The translations under genes and the position numbers were made by a program. From Rhodobacter sp. 24-YEA-8 (lineage in GTDB: Bacteria; Pseudomonadota; Alphaproteobacteria; Rhodobacterales; Rhodobacteraceae): a stretch of 64,000 nucleotides of DNA. The stretch's first letter is position 1. Each line of letters begins with the position of its first letter. The stretch covers positions 1,749,001 through 1,813,000 of the forward strand of contig NZ_FNSK01000001.1 of assembly GCF_900105075.1 (NCBI RefSeq), written 5' to 3'. The notes under the pieces are model-generated. The model had not been told where the DNA came from. It saw nothing but the letters and a program-made list of their open reading frames with translations, and did not search any database. This document shows, piece after piece, positions 9,718 to 17,502 of this stretch.

Positions 9718-11088
9718 ATGAAGGAAACGGTTCAAGAGCGCGACGAAGAGGAACTGGCCGCCGAACGCCTGACCCAGGTGCTTGAGGCCGTTGCGGCAAA
9801 GGATACCGCGCGGCTTGATATGCTGCTTGATCCGCTGCACGCCGCCGATATCGCCGATATTCTTGAACAGATCTCCTCAGCAGACCGCAGCGGGCTGCTG
9901 GCGCTCTGGCATGGCGGGATCGATGGCGATGTGCTTTCCGAGATCGACGAGTCAATCCGCGAAGAGGTGATCGAATCACTGCCGGACGAGGTGGTGGCCG
10001 AGGCTGTCCGCGAACTCGACACCGATGACGTGGTCGATATTCTCGAGGATCTCGACGAGCCGGCGCAGGAAAAGATCCTTGATGCGCTGGAAGATGCCGA
10101 CCGGATCGCGGTCGAACAGGCGATGTCTTACCCGGAATATTCCGCCGGGCGTCTGATGCAGCGCGAAGTGGTGATCGCCCCCGAGCACTGGAGTGTCGGA
10201 GAGACGATCGACTTTCTGCGCGGCGCCGACTGGCTGCCGGATCAGTTCTATCATGTCATCCTCGCCGATCCGAGGATGCGCCCCATCGGCTATGTCACCC
10301 TTGGCCGCATCCTCTCGGCCCCACGCGATGCAAAGCTGAAAGACATCACCGAAGAGAGTTTCCGCACCGTCAGGGCGACCGATGAAGAGGCCGATGTCGC
10401 CTATTACTTCAACCAGTATCACCTGATCTCCTGCCCGGTGGTGGATGAGGACGGGCGGCTGGTTGGCGTCATCACCATTGATGACGCGATGAATGTGCTC
10501 GACGAAGAACATGAAGAAGACATGCTGCGCCTCGCCGGTGTTTCGGATGAGAGCTCGATCCAGGACGGGGTGATCGCGACGGTCAGAAGCCGCCTGCCCT
10601 GGCTGGTGGTCAATCTTTTCACCGCCTCGCTTTCCGCATTGGTGATTTCACAATTCGAAGGGGTGATTGCCTCGCTGGTGCTGCTGGCGGCTCTGATGCC
10701 GATTGTGGCCTCGACCGGAGGGATTGCAGGCACGCAGTCGCTGGCGGTGGCGGTGCGCTCGCTTGCGACGCGCGATCTGACCCCGGCAAACGCGCGCCGG
10801 GTGATCTGGCGTGAACTCCGGGCGGGAATGGTGAACGGGATCTTCCTCGCGCTGGTGCTGGCCTTTGCAGCCGTGGTGTTCTTCCACGACCCCTGGCTTG
10901 GATCGGTGCTGGCGATGGCGATGATCTGCAATCAGGTGGTGGCGGCAACGGGCGGGGTTCTGGTGCCGCTTGCCTTTAACCGGATGGGGATGGACCCGGC
11001 GCTTGCCTCGGGCACCTTTGTGACTACACTGACCGATGTGATGGGCTATCTTGCCTTTCTTGGCTTCGCTGCACTGGTGCTGTTGTGA
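9718..11088 (+). CDS. mgtE: Magnesium transporter MgtE
   Basis: Mg2+ channel of the inner membrane, 456 residues. The N-terminal superhelical MgtE_N domain (about 20-135) is full of Asp/Glu (LHAADIADILEQI, DTDDVVDILEDLDEP). Two CBS domains follow (about 140-265), with VTLGRILSAPRD and HLISCPVVDEDGRLVGVIT. The C-terminal pore region has five membrane helices and the motif MPIVASTGGIAGTQS. The frame is open upstream into guaD antisense, but ATG 9718 after GAAGGAG is the right start. Its stop overlaps the next gene (GTGA). Confidence 0.95.
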   Translation: MKETVQERDEEELAAERLTQVLEAVAAKDTARLDMLLDPLHAADIADILEQISSADRSGLLALWHGGIDGDVLSEIDESIREEVIESLPDEVVAEAVRELDTDDVVDILEDLDEPAQEKILDALEDADRIAVEQAMSYPEYSAGRLMQREVVIAPEHWSVGETIDFLRGADWLPDQFYHVILADPRMRPIGYVTLGRILSAPRDAKLKDITEESFRTVRATDEEADVAYYFNQYHLISCPVVDEDGRLVGVITIDDAMNVLDEEHEEDMLRLAGVSDESSIQDGVIATVRSRLPWLVVNLFTASLSALVISQFEGVIASLVLLAALMPIVASTGGIAGTQSLAVAVRSLATRDLTPANARRVIWRELRAGMVNGIFLALVLAFAAVVFFHDPWLGSVLAMAMICNQVVAATGGVLVPLAFNRMGMDPALASGTFVTTLTDVMGYLAFLGFAALVLL

Positions 11089-11630
11089 AAGAAATCAAAG
11101 CTGAAATCCGCAGAAAGGCGGCCGAAGCCCGCGCGCTCGCCTATGCGAAAGGGCAAGGTCAGGCAGCCGATCTGCTGGCGGATTACCTTGCGGCGCATTC
11201 CGGCAAGGTGCTGTCGGGCTATATGCCCTTCCGGACCGAGATCGACCCCCTGCCCGCCATGGCTGCGCATCAGGGGCCCGTTTCGCTGCCGGTGATCCCC
11301 GGCCGCGACCAGCCGCTCAGGTTTCGCGAATGGAGCCCGGGTGCCCCCCTTATCGAGGGCACTTTCAAGGCGCTGATCCCGGCAGAGGGCGCCTGGCTGG
11401 AACCCGAGATCCTGATCGTGCCCATGCTGGCCTTTGATGCGCGCGGCTACCGGCTCGGTTATGGCGGCGGCTTTTACGACCGCACGCTCGAAGCCCTGCG
11501 TGCGCGCCGCCCGACGCTGGCAGTCGGTTTCGCCTTTGACGCGCAGGAGATGGACGAGGTCCCGATCGAAAGCACCGATCAGCGGCTCGACGTGATGATC
11601 ACCGAAAGCGGCGTCAGGGTTTTCGGGTGA
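11085..11630 (+). CDS. 5-formyltetrahydrofolate cyclo-ligase
   Basis: ATP-dependent conversion of 5-formyl-THF to 5,10-methenyl-THF, recycling a stored folate. 181 residues; starts with GTG that overlaps the mgtE stop. Family landmarks are the N-terminal RRKAAEARAL, the ILIVPMLAFDARGYRLGYGG segment and FYDRTLE that forms the nucleotide/folate pocket. It is coupled on both sides by 4-base overlaps. Its folate role is of interest beside the putative 10-formyl-THF enzymes 2-5 kb downstream, although these are separate transcription units. Confidence 0.92.
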   Translation: MKEIKAEIRRKAAEARALAYAKGQGQAADLLADYLAAHSGKVLSGYMPFRTEIDPLPAMAAHQGPVSLPVIPGRDQPLRFREWSPGAPLIEGTFKALIPAEGAWLEPEILIVPMLAFDARGYRLGYGGGFYDRTLEALRARRPTLAVGFAFDAQEMDEVPIESTDQRLDVMITESGVRVFG

Positions 11631-12184
11631 TCCGCAGCCTGGTCCTCGGCCTCCTCGCCGCGGGCCCCGCAACAGCCGGTTGCTTCACCACAGAGGACCT
11701 GCCCGCGCGCGCAGTCTATTCCGACGGTGCCGCGCTTGAATATCTCGACCTGACGGATGATGTGCTGACCTATCGCAGCGGCCAGATCACCTCGCGCCTG
11801 GCGGCTGGCCTCTGGCCGATCTCAAGCGAGGCGCCGGGCTTCCGGATCAGCTATGACTGGAACGCCCCCCTGCCCTTGCCCGGGCCAGAAGCGATCCGGG
11901 ATCAGGGCGGCGAGATCACCCTGAAGGCCCGGATGACGCGGCAAAAAGCAGCGCCGGTGACAGTCTCGCTCACCATCCGGGTCCTGGGCGAAGAGGCGGT
12001 GACCTGGGAAGATTGCATCTATACCAGCTTCCGGATCCATAAGGTGATGACGGCGGCGGATGGCCGGAAGATGATGGATGCCAGGCTTTTGTTCGCGCCA
12101 TCGGCCATGCTGGCCATATCGACCGAATCCTTAGATCTGACGGATGATACATCGCGGGTCAGCCAGCTGAAATCGCTCGAATAG
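11627..12184 (+). CDS. Secreted hypothetical protein
   Basis: 185 residues starting with GTG at 11627 that overlaps the previous stop. The N-terminus (MIRSLVLGLLAAGPATAG) is a signal peptide, probably cleaved before CFTTEDLPARAVY, or a short lipoprotein-like signal. The rest is beta-rich with Asp/Thr-containing strands, and two Cys remain (start of the mature part and EDCIY), possibly a disulfide. I do not recognise a family. The position at the end of the mgtE operon gives no clear function. Confidence 0.75.
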   Translation: MIRSLVLGLLAAGPATAGCFTTEDLPARAVYSDGAALEYLDLTDDVLTYRSGQITSRLAAGLWPISSEAPGFRISYDWNAPLPLPGPEAIRDQGGEITLKARMTRQKAAPVTVSLTIRVLGEEAVTWEDCIYTSFRIHKVMTAADGRKMMDARLLFAPSAMLAISTESLDLTDDTSRVSQLKSLE

Positions 12185-12191
12185 CGCCATA

Positions 12192-13277
12192 TCAGCCGCG
12201 CGCGCGGAACACCTCACGGATCGTCTTGACCTTACCCGGCTCCTTCACCTGATAGCCAGGCAGCTGCGAGATCTCGCGCGCGAATTCCGGCCCGCGCATC
12301 ACCGCCAGCACCCGCTCCATCGCCGGGTGGTCCAGGATGCGGCGATGGCAGATAAAGACGTAATCCTCGGTCAGCACCGGCACGAAATCGAGCCCGAACT
12401 GCCGCGCCGCCGCCTCGACGCCAAAGGCCACATCGGCAAAGCCCGAGGCGACATAGGCCGCAACCGCCGCATGGGTGAATTCCGAATGTGAATAGCCGTT
12501 GATCGCCGCGCCCTGAACCTGGTGCTGCGCCAGCAGCTGATCGAACAGGATCCGCGTGCCGCTGTCGGGATCGCGGTTCACCAGCCGCACGCCTGAGCGC
12601 GTCAGATCATGGCAATGGGTGATCCCCAAAGGGTTCCCCTTGCCCACAATCAGCCCCATCTCGCGCGTCACGAACGAGATCACCCGATGTTCCTCGGGAT
12701 CAAGCCAGCCGCGTGTCATCGCAAGCGTGCGCGCGCGCAATTCGCCCTGTGGCAGATGCATCCCGGCAAGATCACAGGTGTTTTCCACCATCGAAACCAG
12801 GGAATTCGAATTCGAAACATAGCGGAAATCAACGCTGCCCTCGAAATCCCGCGCCAGCAGCTCGCGCAGTTTCGGCACCGCAAAGCCATGGCTTGCCCGC
12901 ACCCGCAGCTCCAGCCGCCCGCTGGCAAGCGTCTGGTTCACCTCGGTCTGCAATTCCTGCGCCAGGTTTTGCAACAAAGGGCGCAGCCGCGCCTCAAGCC
13001 GTTCCGCCGCCCAGACCAGCTTGTCGCCGAAGGCCGTCAGGCTGGTCCCGCTGCCCTGCTTGCGCTCCACCAGATCCGAGCCGAAAAATTCCGACCATTT
13101 GACCAGAAGGTTCCAGGCATGGCGATAAGACATCCCCGCCCTGGCCGCCGCGACCGAGAGCTTGCCGGTATTGCGGATATCCGACAGCAGGCCCAGCGTG
13201 ATCTCCAGCCGTTCCTGGGTCTCACGACGCTGAAACGCCCAGACCGGCGCGATTTCAACCCTGACTGACCTGTCCAT
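12192..13277 (-). CDS. Transcriptional regulator with ModE-like HTH and periplasmic-binding-like domain
   Basis: 361 residues. The N-terminal winged HTH (about 25-100) resembles ModE/LysR heads: LSVAAARAGMSYRHAWNLL then LVERKQGSGTSLTAFG. The rest (about 115-340) is a PBP-like sensor (VNRDPDSGTRILFDQLLAQH; AAVAAYVASGFADVAFGV), a family often annotated near molybdate and formate genes. It is divergent from the aldehyde dehydrogenase at 13474 with a 196-bp intergenic region, so it probably controls that gene and the formyltransferase. Ligand unknown; a folate, formyl compound or oxyanion would fit. Confidence 0.85.
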   Translation of the reverse strand: MDRSVRVEIAPVWAFQRRETQERLEITLGLLSDIRNTGKLSVAAARAGMSYRHAWNLLVKWSEFFGSDLVERKQGSGTSLTAFGDKLVWAAERLEARLRPLLQNLAQELQTEVNQTLASGRLELRVRASHGFAVPKLRELLARDFEGSVDFRYVSNSNSLVSMVENTCDLAGMHLPQGELRARTLAMTRGWLDPEEHRVISFVTREMGLIVGKGNPLGITHCHDLTRSGVRLVNRDPDSGTRILFDQLLAQHQVQGAAINGYSHSEFTHAAVAAYVASGFADVAFGVEAAARQFGLDFVPVLTEDYVFICHRRILDHPAMERVLAVMRGPEFAREISQLPGYQVKEPGKVKTIREVFRARG

Positions 13278-13280
13278 CTT

Positions 13281-13296
13281 ATGAAATCCTGTTCAT
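13281..13296. promoter_or_regulatory. Candidate operator, inverted repeat ATGAA-N6-TTCAT
   Basis: A short inverted repeat (ATGAAATCCTGTTCAT) lies just upstream of the regulator start, in the region shared with the divergent aldehyde dehydrogenase. Position suggests autoregulation; no second copy was confirmed, so this is weak inference. Confidence 0.3.
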
Positions 13297-13473
13297 GTAT
13301 TTTGCCTGCAAGTCCGGCACAAGATTGCCAGACCTTGGTCGGCAAGTCATGTAACCTGTATCATATTCACAGAATTTTTCACCAGGGTAAGGTTATTTTC
13401 ATCAGGCGATTCCCGGAGGAGAGTGGATCGCCCGGTCAATATATGAACTGACGTGCATATGATGGAGGGAACT

Positions 13474-14931
13474 ATGCTCGACCAGAAGACCGGCGGGATC
13501 TATCCGCTGCTGATCGGCGGCGAGACGCGGCCCGCACTTTCGGGGCGCACATTCGAGACGCTGAACCCCGCAACCGGCGCCCATCTTGCCCATGTGGCCG
13601 AGGCCGGGGTCGAGGATGTCAATCTCGCCGTCGCTTCTGCGCGCAAGGCGTTTGAAGAGGTCTGGGCCCCGATGCGCGCCGCCGACCGTGGCGCACTTCT
13701 TCTGCGTTTCGCCGAGGTGATCCGGAGCCACAGCGAGGAACTGGTCGAGTTGGAAAGCCTTGATTCGGGCAAGCCGGTTTCCGCGATCCGCCGCCAGGAT
13801 CTGCCGGCGGTGATCGACACCCTGACCTATTACGCGGGCTGGGCCGACAAGATCACCGGCACCGTGACCCCTGCCCGCCCCGATGCGCTGACCTATACTG
13901 TGCGCGAGCCGCTGGGTGTGGTCGGCGCCATCATCCCGTGGAACTTCCCGCTGATGATCGGCATGTGGAAAATCGCACCGGCACTGGCCTGTGGCTGCAC
14001 GGTGGTGCTGAAACCGGCCGAGATCACCCCGCTGACCGCGATCCGGCTGGGCGAGCTTGCGCTGGAAGCCGGGCTGCCGCCGGGTGTGCTGAACGTGGTG
14101 CCGGGCTTTGGCAAGGTCGCGGGCCAGGCCATCGTGGATCACCCCGATATCGACAAGGTGACCTTCACCGGCTCGCCGGTTGTCGGGCGCCAGATCCTGC
14201 AGGGTTCGGCAGGGAACCTGAAACGCGTGACGCTCGAACTCGGCGGGAAATCCGCCAATATCATCTTCCCCGATGCCGATATCGATGCGGCAGTGCGGGC
14301 GGCGGGTTCGGGGATCTTCTTCAATACCGGGCAGGTCTGCTCGGCCGGCTCGCGCATCCTCGTCCATGAATCGATCCATGACGAGGTGGCTGAAAAGCTC
14401 GCGGCCCGGGCCAAAGGCATGCGGCTCGGCAACCCGCAGGAGTCGGGCACCTCGATGGGGCCGGTGGTCTCGGAAGTGCAGATGAACCGCATTCTGGACT
14501 ATATCGAGATCGGCCGGGCCGAGGGCGCAGAGGTCGTGACCGGCGGTGCCCGCCATGGCGACCAGGGCTACTTCATCGAGCCGACCGTCTTCGCCAATGT
14601 CCGCCACGACATGCGTATCTCGCAAGAAGAGATCTTCGGCCCGGTCGCCGCAGTGGTTCCCTTCAAAGACGATGATGATGCGCTGCGCCTGGCCAATGGC
14701 ACTGTCTACAGCCTCGCCGCCGGGGTCTGGACCTCTGACATGACCCGCGCCCACCGCTTCACCCGCAAGCTGAAGGCCGGCACCGTCTGGGTCAACACCT
14801 ATGGCCCGACCGATATCCGACTGCCCTGGGGTGGCGTGCGCGATTCCGGTTTCGGGCGCGAACATGGCGAAGAGGCCATCGCCAATTTCACCGAACCGAA
14901 AGTGGTCTGGATCAATACCGGACCTGCCTGA
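13474..14931 (+). CDS. NAD(P)-dependent aldehyde dehydrogenase, likely partner in a split 10-formyl-THF dehydrogenase
   Basis: 485 residues with an intact ALDH core: Rossmann GSPVVGRQI, LELGGKSANII with the catalytic Glu, and FFNTGQVCSAGSR with the nucleophilic Cys; EEIFGPV follows. ATG 13474 is preceded by GGAGGG; further in-frame starts exist at 13453, 13459 and 13462. The sequence is close to the betaine-/retinal-type ALDH class that also forms the C-terminal half of vertebrate ALDH1L1. The next gene encodes the matching formyl-THF hydrolase part, so it may oxidise a folate-released formyl group to CO2. A free-aldehyde role remains possible. Confidence 0.9.
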   Translation: MLDQKTGGIYPLLIGGETRPALSGRTFETLNPATGAHLAHVAEAGVEDVNLAVASARKAFEEVWAPMRAADRGALLLRFAEVIRSHSEELVELESLDSGKPVSAIRRQDLPAVIDTLTYYAGWADKITGTVTPARPDALTYTVREPLGVVGAIIPWNFPLMIGMWKIAPALACGCTVVLKPAEITPLTAIRLGELALEAGLPPGVLNVVPGFGKVAGQAIVDHPDIDKVTFTGSPVVGRQILQGSAGNLKRVTLELGGKSANIIFPDADIDAAVRAAGSGIFFNTGQVCSAGSRILVHESIHDEVAEKLAARAKGMRLGNPQESGTSMGPVVSEVQMNRILDYIEIGRAEGAEVVTGGARHGDQGYFIEPTVFANVRHDMRISQEEIFGPVAAVVPFKDDDDALRLANGTVYSLAAGVWTSDMTRAHRFTRKLKAGTVWVNTYGPTDIRLPWGGVRDSGFGREHGEEAIANFTEPKVVWINTGPA

Positions 14932-14974
14932 CCTGCCCCCCTAACTCCCTGAAGCCTTTTCCCGAGGCTCACTT

Positions 14975-15021
14975 CGGGGTCCGTCTGACTGGTCACGGCC
15001 AGGGTGACGGACCCCGCTTTT
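14975..15021 (+). terminator. Hairpin with T-run between the aldehyde dehydrogenase and formyltransferase genes
   Basis: CGGGGTCCGTC (14975-14985) pairs with GACGGACCCCG (15006-15016) around a 20-base loop and is followed by CTTTTCCC. It looks like an attenuator or partial terminator within the presumed operon and could lower expression of the downstream gene. It lies 27 bp before the next start codon. Confidence 0.55.
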
Positions 15022-15048
15022 CCCAAAATTCCGATAAAGGATCCTCCG

Positions 15049-16011
15049 ATGCGTATCGCGATCATCGGCCAGCAGGCCTTTGGCAAAGCCGTTCTTGAAG
15101 CCTTCCTCGCGCGTGGCGATGATGTCGCCGCCGTCTTCTGTGCGCCCGAAAAGCCTGGTGCCAAACCCGATCCGCTGCGGCTTGCGGCCGAAGAAAAGGG
15201 TGTAAAGACCCTGCAGCTCCCCAATCTGACCAGCGAGGCGGCGGCAGAGGCGCTGCGCGCACTCGATGTCGACCTCGCCGTCATGGCCTATGTGCTGCAA
15301 TTCGCGCCGCAGGGCTTTGTGACCATCCCGAAACATGGCGCCATCTGCTATCACCCCTCGCTTTTGCCGAAATATCGCGGCCCGAGCGCGATCAGCTGGC
15401 CGCTGATCCGGGGCGAGACCGAGACCGGGCTGACGATCTTCCGCCCCAATGACGGGCTGGATGAGGGCGATATCGTTTTGCAAAAGACCACTGCGGTCAG
15501 CGCCGACGACACGCTGGGCACCGTCTATTTCGACCGGCTTTTCCCGATGGGTGTGGCCGCGATGCTTGAAGCCGCCGATCTGATCCTTGCGGGTAAACAC
15601 AGCGAGACCGTGCAGGATGAGAGCCAGGCCACCTATGAGGGCTGGTGCCGCGACCCCGAAGCGCGGATCAACTGGTCGGCCCATGCAATCGATATCCATA
15701 ACCTGATCCGGGGCTGCGACCCGGCACCCGGCGCCTGGATGCTGGTCGGCGATGAGAAAATCCGCATCTATGAGAGCCATCTGATCCCCGCACGCCGCTT
15801 TGCTGATGTGAAAGGCAAGCCCGGCACCATCGCCGCAATCGGGGGCGGCAAGGTGCAGGTCGCATTGCAGGGCGGTCTGGTCGAGATCGGCCGCGTCCGC
15901 ACTGCCCAGGGCGAAAAGCTCAGCGCGGCAGACTATGCCAGCCGCCTCGGCCTTGCGATCGGCGACCGGATCGACAGCCATAACGCCGGTCTGCGCACCG
16001 CTGCAGAATGA
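15049..16011 (+). CDS. 10-formyl-THF hydrolase/formyltransferase-like protein (N-terminal half of ALDH1L type)
   Basis: 320 residues. The N-terminus MRIAIIGQQAFGKAVLEAF, then CYHPSLLPKYRGPSAISW with the catalytic His and NDGLDEGDIVLQKT, matches the formyltransferase fold. In the C-terminal domain, INWSAHAIDIHNLIRGCDP.PGAW is characteristic of ALDH1L1 and of Fmt/ArnA. The VIGQ.FG opening and the DP..L..E..GV spacing are closer to ALDH1L than to Met-tRNA formyltransferase. There is no acyl-carrier domain and no fused ALDH; the ALDH is the gene upstream. ATG 15049 follows AAAGGATCCTCCG; a frame open to 15004 is not needed. Activity as split 10-formyl-THF dehydrogenase is inferred. Confidence 0.82.
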   Translation: MRIAIIGQQAFGKAVLEAFLARGDDVAAVFCAPEKPGAKPDPLRLAAEEKGVKTLQLPNLTSEAAAEALRALDVDLAVMAYVLQFAPQGFVTIPKHGAICYHPSLLPKYRGPSAISWPLIRGETETGLTIFRPNDGLDEGDIVLQKTTAVSADDTLGTVYFDRLFPMGVAAMLEAADLILAGKHSETVQDESQATYEGWCRDPEARINWSAHAIDIHNLIRGCDPAPGAWMLVGDEKIRIYESHLIPARRFADVKGKPGTIAAIGGGKVQVALQGGLVEIGRVRTAQGEKLSAADYASRLGLAIGDRIDSHNAGLRTAAE

Positions 16012-16012
16012 C

Positions 16013-16051
16013 AAAAAAACCGCCCGGGCCTTACGGTCCGGGCGGTCTTTT
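16013..16051. terminator. Strong intrinsic terminator
   Basis: AAAAAAACCGCCCGGGCC, loop TTAC, then GGTCCGGGCGGTCTTTTC: an 11-bp GC-rich stem (16020-16030 with 16035-16045), flanked by A and T runs so that it can act in both directions. It ends the formyltransferase transcript. Confidence 0.9.
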
Positions 16052-16167
16052 CAGAGACAATTGCCCGTCTTCCAGGGCAGCGGCATATCGTAGGCCACGA
16101 TGCAGCCGGGAGGGTCGATGCAATCGACCACAGCTGCGAGGTCATAATCGCGGATCTGATCCATCAT
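16051..16167 (-). CDS. Short minus-strand ORF or gene fragment
   Basis: A 38-codon frame starting at either of two adjacent ATGs and ending right beside the bidirectional terminator. The coding pattern (high G+C at third positions, residues such as DYDLAAVVDCIDPPGCIVAY) continues upstream to a stop at about 16256, so it may be the 3' end of a gene truncated at its 5' side. No ribosome binding site and no recognised family. It overlaps the possible upstream part of the rtcR remnant antisense; both readings cannot be right throughout. Confidence 0.28.
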   Translation of the reverse strand: MMDQIRDYDLAAVVDCIDPPGCIVAYDMPLPWKTGNCL

Positions 16168-16195
16168 CGCGCCCGCACGCTTACAGCTCTGGGGC

Positions 16196-16498
16196 AGGCC
16201 CTGCGCGAAGCCGATTGCGGTGTGCTGTTTCTCAATCAGATCGACGCGCGCGGCCTAGACTGACCCCTGTATTGCGCTTCTGCGAGTGGTGCTGCGGGCA
16301 CCTGAAACGATTGACGAATTCGACCACACCCAGCTTGCGGCAATTACCCGTGCCCGCCGCAACTGCACGAGCCCGTCCGAGGCCGGACGCAGGCTTTTTG
16401 CAGGCTCGCGTCAGGAAAAGGCCAGTCAGAATGATGCCGACGGGCTGCGCAAATATCTTGCGCGTTTCGGGCTGAACCGGGCGGCGATCCGCGCCTGA
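16196..16498 (+). pseudogene. rtcR: Remnant of RNA-repair regulator RtcR
   Basis: RtcR is a sigma-54-dependent activator of the rtcBA RNA ligase genes. The frame from about 16259 to 16498 gives EFDHTQLAAITRARR and SEAGRRLFAGSRQEK, ending NDADGLRKYLARFGL, which is the distinctive RtcR C-terminus. Just upstream, in another frame, READCGVLFLNQIDARGLD resembles the AAA+ Walker B region (GGVLFLDEIGELGLDEQ) of the same protein and ends in TGA. The central part between them is deleted. No rtcB or rtcA is present in the window. Confidence 0.65.
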
Positions 16499-16533
16499 CT
16501 GGCGCCTGAAACCCCGTCTAGAAAGTCCTGTGC

Positions 16534-17058
16534 TCAGTCCTTTTTCTTCTTCGGCTGCAACGCGTGTTCCAGCCGTTCCGCATAGGTGCGGCGCTCGGTC
16601 TCGTTCAGGGTGGCCAGATAGGCACCGATCACCTCGCTGGCGCTGATCAGGCGGCGGCTGTTGCTTTCCGAGATCGTCGCCAGCGCGTCCTGCATCGCTC
16701 CGGCATCAAAAGGCTCGGCCCGAAGCGCGGCCAGAAGCGGGTCATAATCGGCGCGCAGCTGCGCATGGCCGCGCTTGAGATCGGGGTTTCGGCTGACCCA
16801 GGCCTCGCGCATCGCATGCCAGTCCTCGCCCCGCATCGCCGTTGCCAGCGGCCCGAGCCCATTGTCGCGCCTTGCACCCGAACCATGTTCCCCGCCGCTT
16901 CTGGCGCCCGATTGCATATCGGACCAGGCCCCCAGCCAGGCGCCGGCGAACAGGCCGCCAATTGCCAGATTAAGCGCCAGTGAGGCCGCCAGAAGCGCCC
17001 TGACCCAGCCGCGCGTTCCAGGTTGTTTCGCGCTGTTGTGCGGATCACTCACACCCAT
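16534..17058 (-). CDS. Periplasmic metal-sensor-like membrane-anchored protein
   Basis: 174 residues with a single N-terminal membrane segment (about 18-40) and a helical periplasmic part rich in Arg, Ala and Leu (AMRGEDWHAMREAWVSRNPD; AQLRADYDPLLAALRAEPFD). This matches the heavy-metal resistance/CnrX-ZraP type fold (metal_resist). It ends in a lysine run (PKKKKD). It is the last gene of a three-gene unit after an ECF sigma factor and an anti-sigma-like membrane protein, so it probably senses an envelope signal. Metal binding is not proven; few His residues are present. Confidence 0.75.
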   Translation of the reverse strand: MGVSDPHNSAKQPGTRGWVRALLAASLALNLAIGGLFAGAWLGAWSDMQSGARSGGEHGSGARRDNGLGPLATAMRGEDWHAMREAWVSRNPDLKRGHAQLRADYDPLLAALRAEPFDAGAMQDALATISESNSRRLISASEVIGAYLATLNETERRTYAERLEHALQPKKKKD

Positions 17059-17064
17059 CTCTCC

Positions 17065-17499
17065 TCAGCCTCCGGCCAGAAAATAGATCGCCACCGGCTC
17101 CAGTTCGGGCCCGTCATCGCCTTCGGTCACAGTCATGGCCCCGGCCGCGGTCAGGAACCCGTCGCCGAGCCCGGCCGGATCGGAATAGCCCAGAAACAGT
17201 GCAAGTGCGGCCACCGCGCCAAGGCTGGCCACCACGCCGCTGCCGCCAAATCCCGCGCTGAAGGAAGACCAGAGCCGCGCGATCCCTGCAAGGAAACCGG
17301 CACCCGCGGGGCGCAAAACCCGTGAGGGCGCGCCCGAAGACGCCGGCATCGCCGCAAGGCCCGCCTGCAGCACATGCGCCATCAGCGCCCCGGATGGTTC
17401 GGGTGCGGTCGCCCGCGCAAGAAGAAAGACGCGGTCAAGCTCGGCGCCCGTCAGCTCCGGCGCATTCCGTTCTGGTCCATTCAGCTCTGTCTTGCCCAT
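17065..17499 (-). CDS. Anti-sigma-factor-like single-pass membrane protein
   Basis: 144 residues. The N-terminal part (ELTGAELDRVFLLARATAPEPSGALM) resembles the short cytoplasmic segment of Rhodobacteraceae sigma-associated proteins, and a membrane helix follows at about residues 95-115 (VVASLGAVAALALFLGY). The C-terminus is acidic. It lies 3 bp after the ECF sigma gene and 6 bp before the periplasmic sensor. Role as an anti-sigma factor is inferred from this arrangement rather than from a diagnostic motif. Confidence 0.68.
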   Translation of the reverse strand: MGKTELNGPERNAPELTGAELDRVFLLARATAPEPSGALMAHVLQAGLAAMPASSGAPSRVLRPAGAGFLAGIARLWSSFSAGFGGSGVVASLGAVAALALFLGYSDPAGLGDGFLTAAGAMTVTEGDDGPELEPVAIYFLAGG

Positions 17500-17502
17500 C
17501 GC

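Noticed and set aside
13402-14865. 487-codon minus-strand frame
   Set aside because: Shadow of the aldehyde dehydrogenase gene in high-GC DNA; no recognisable domain.
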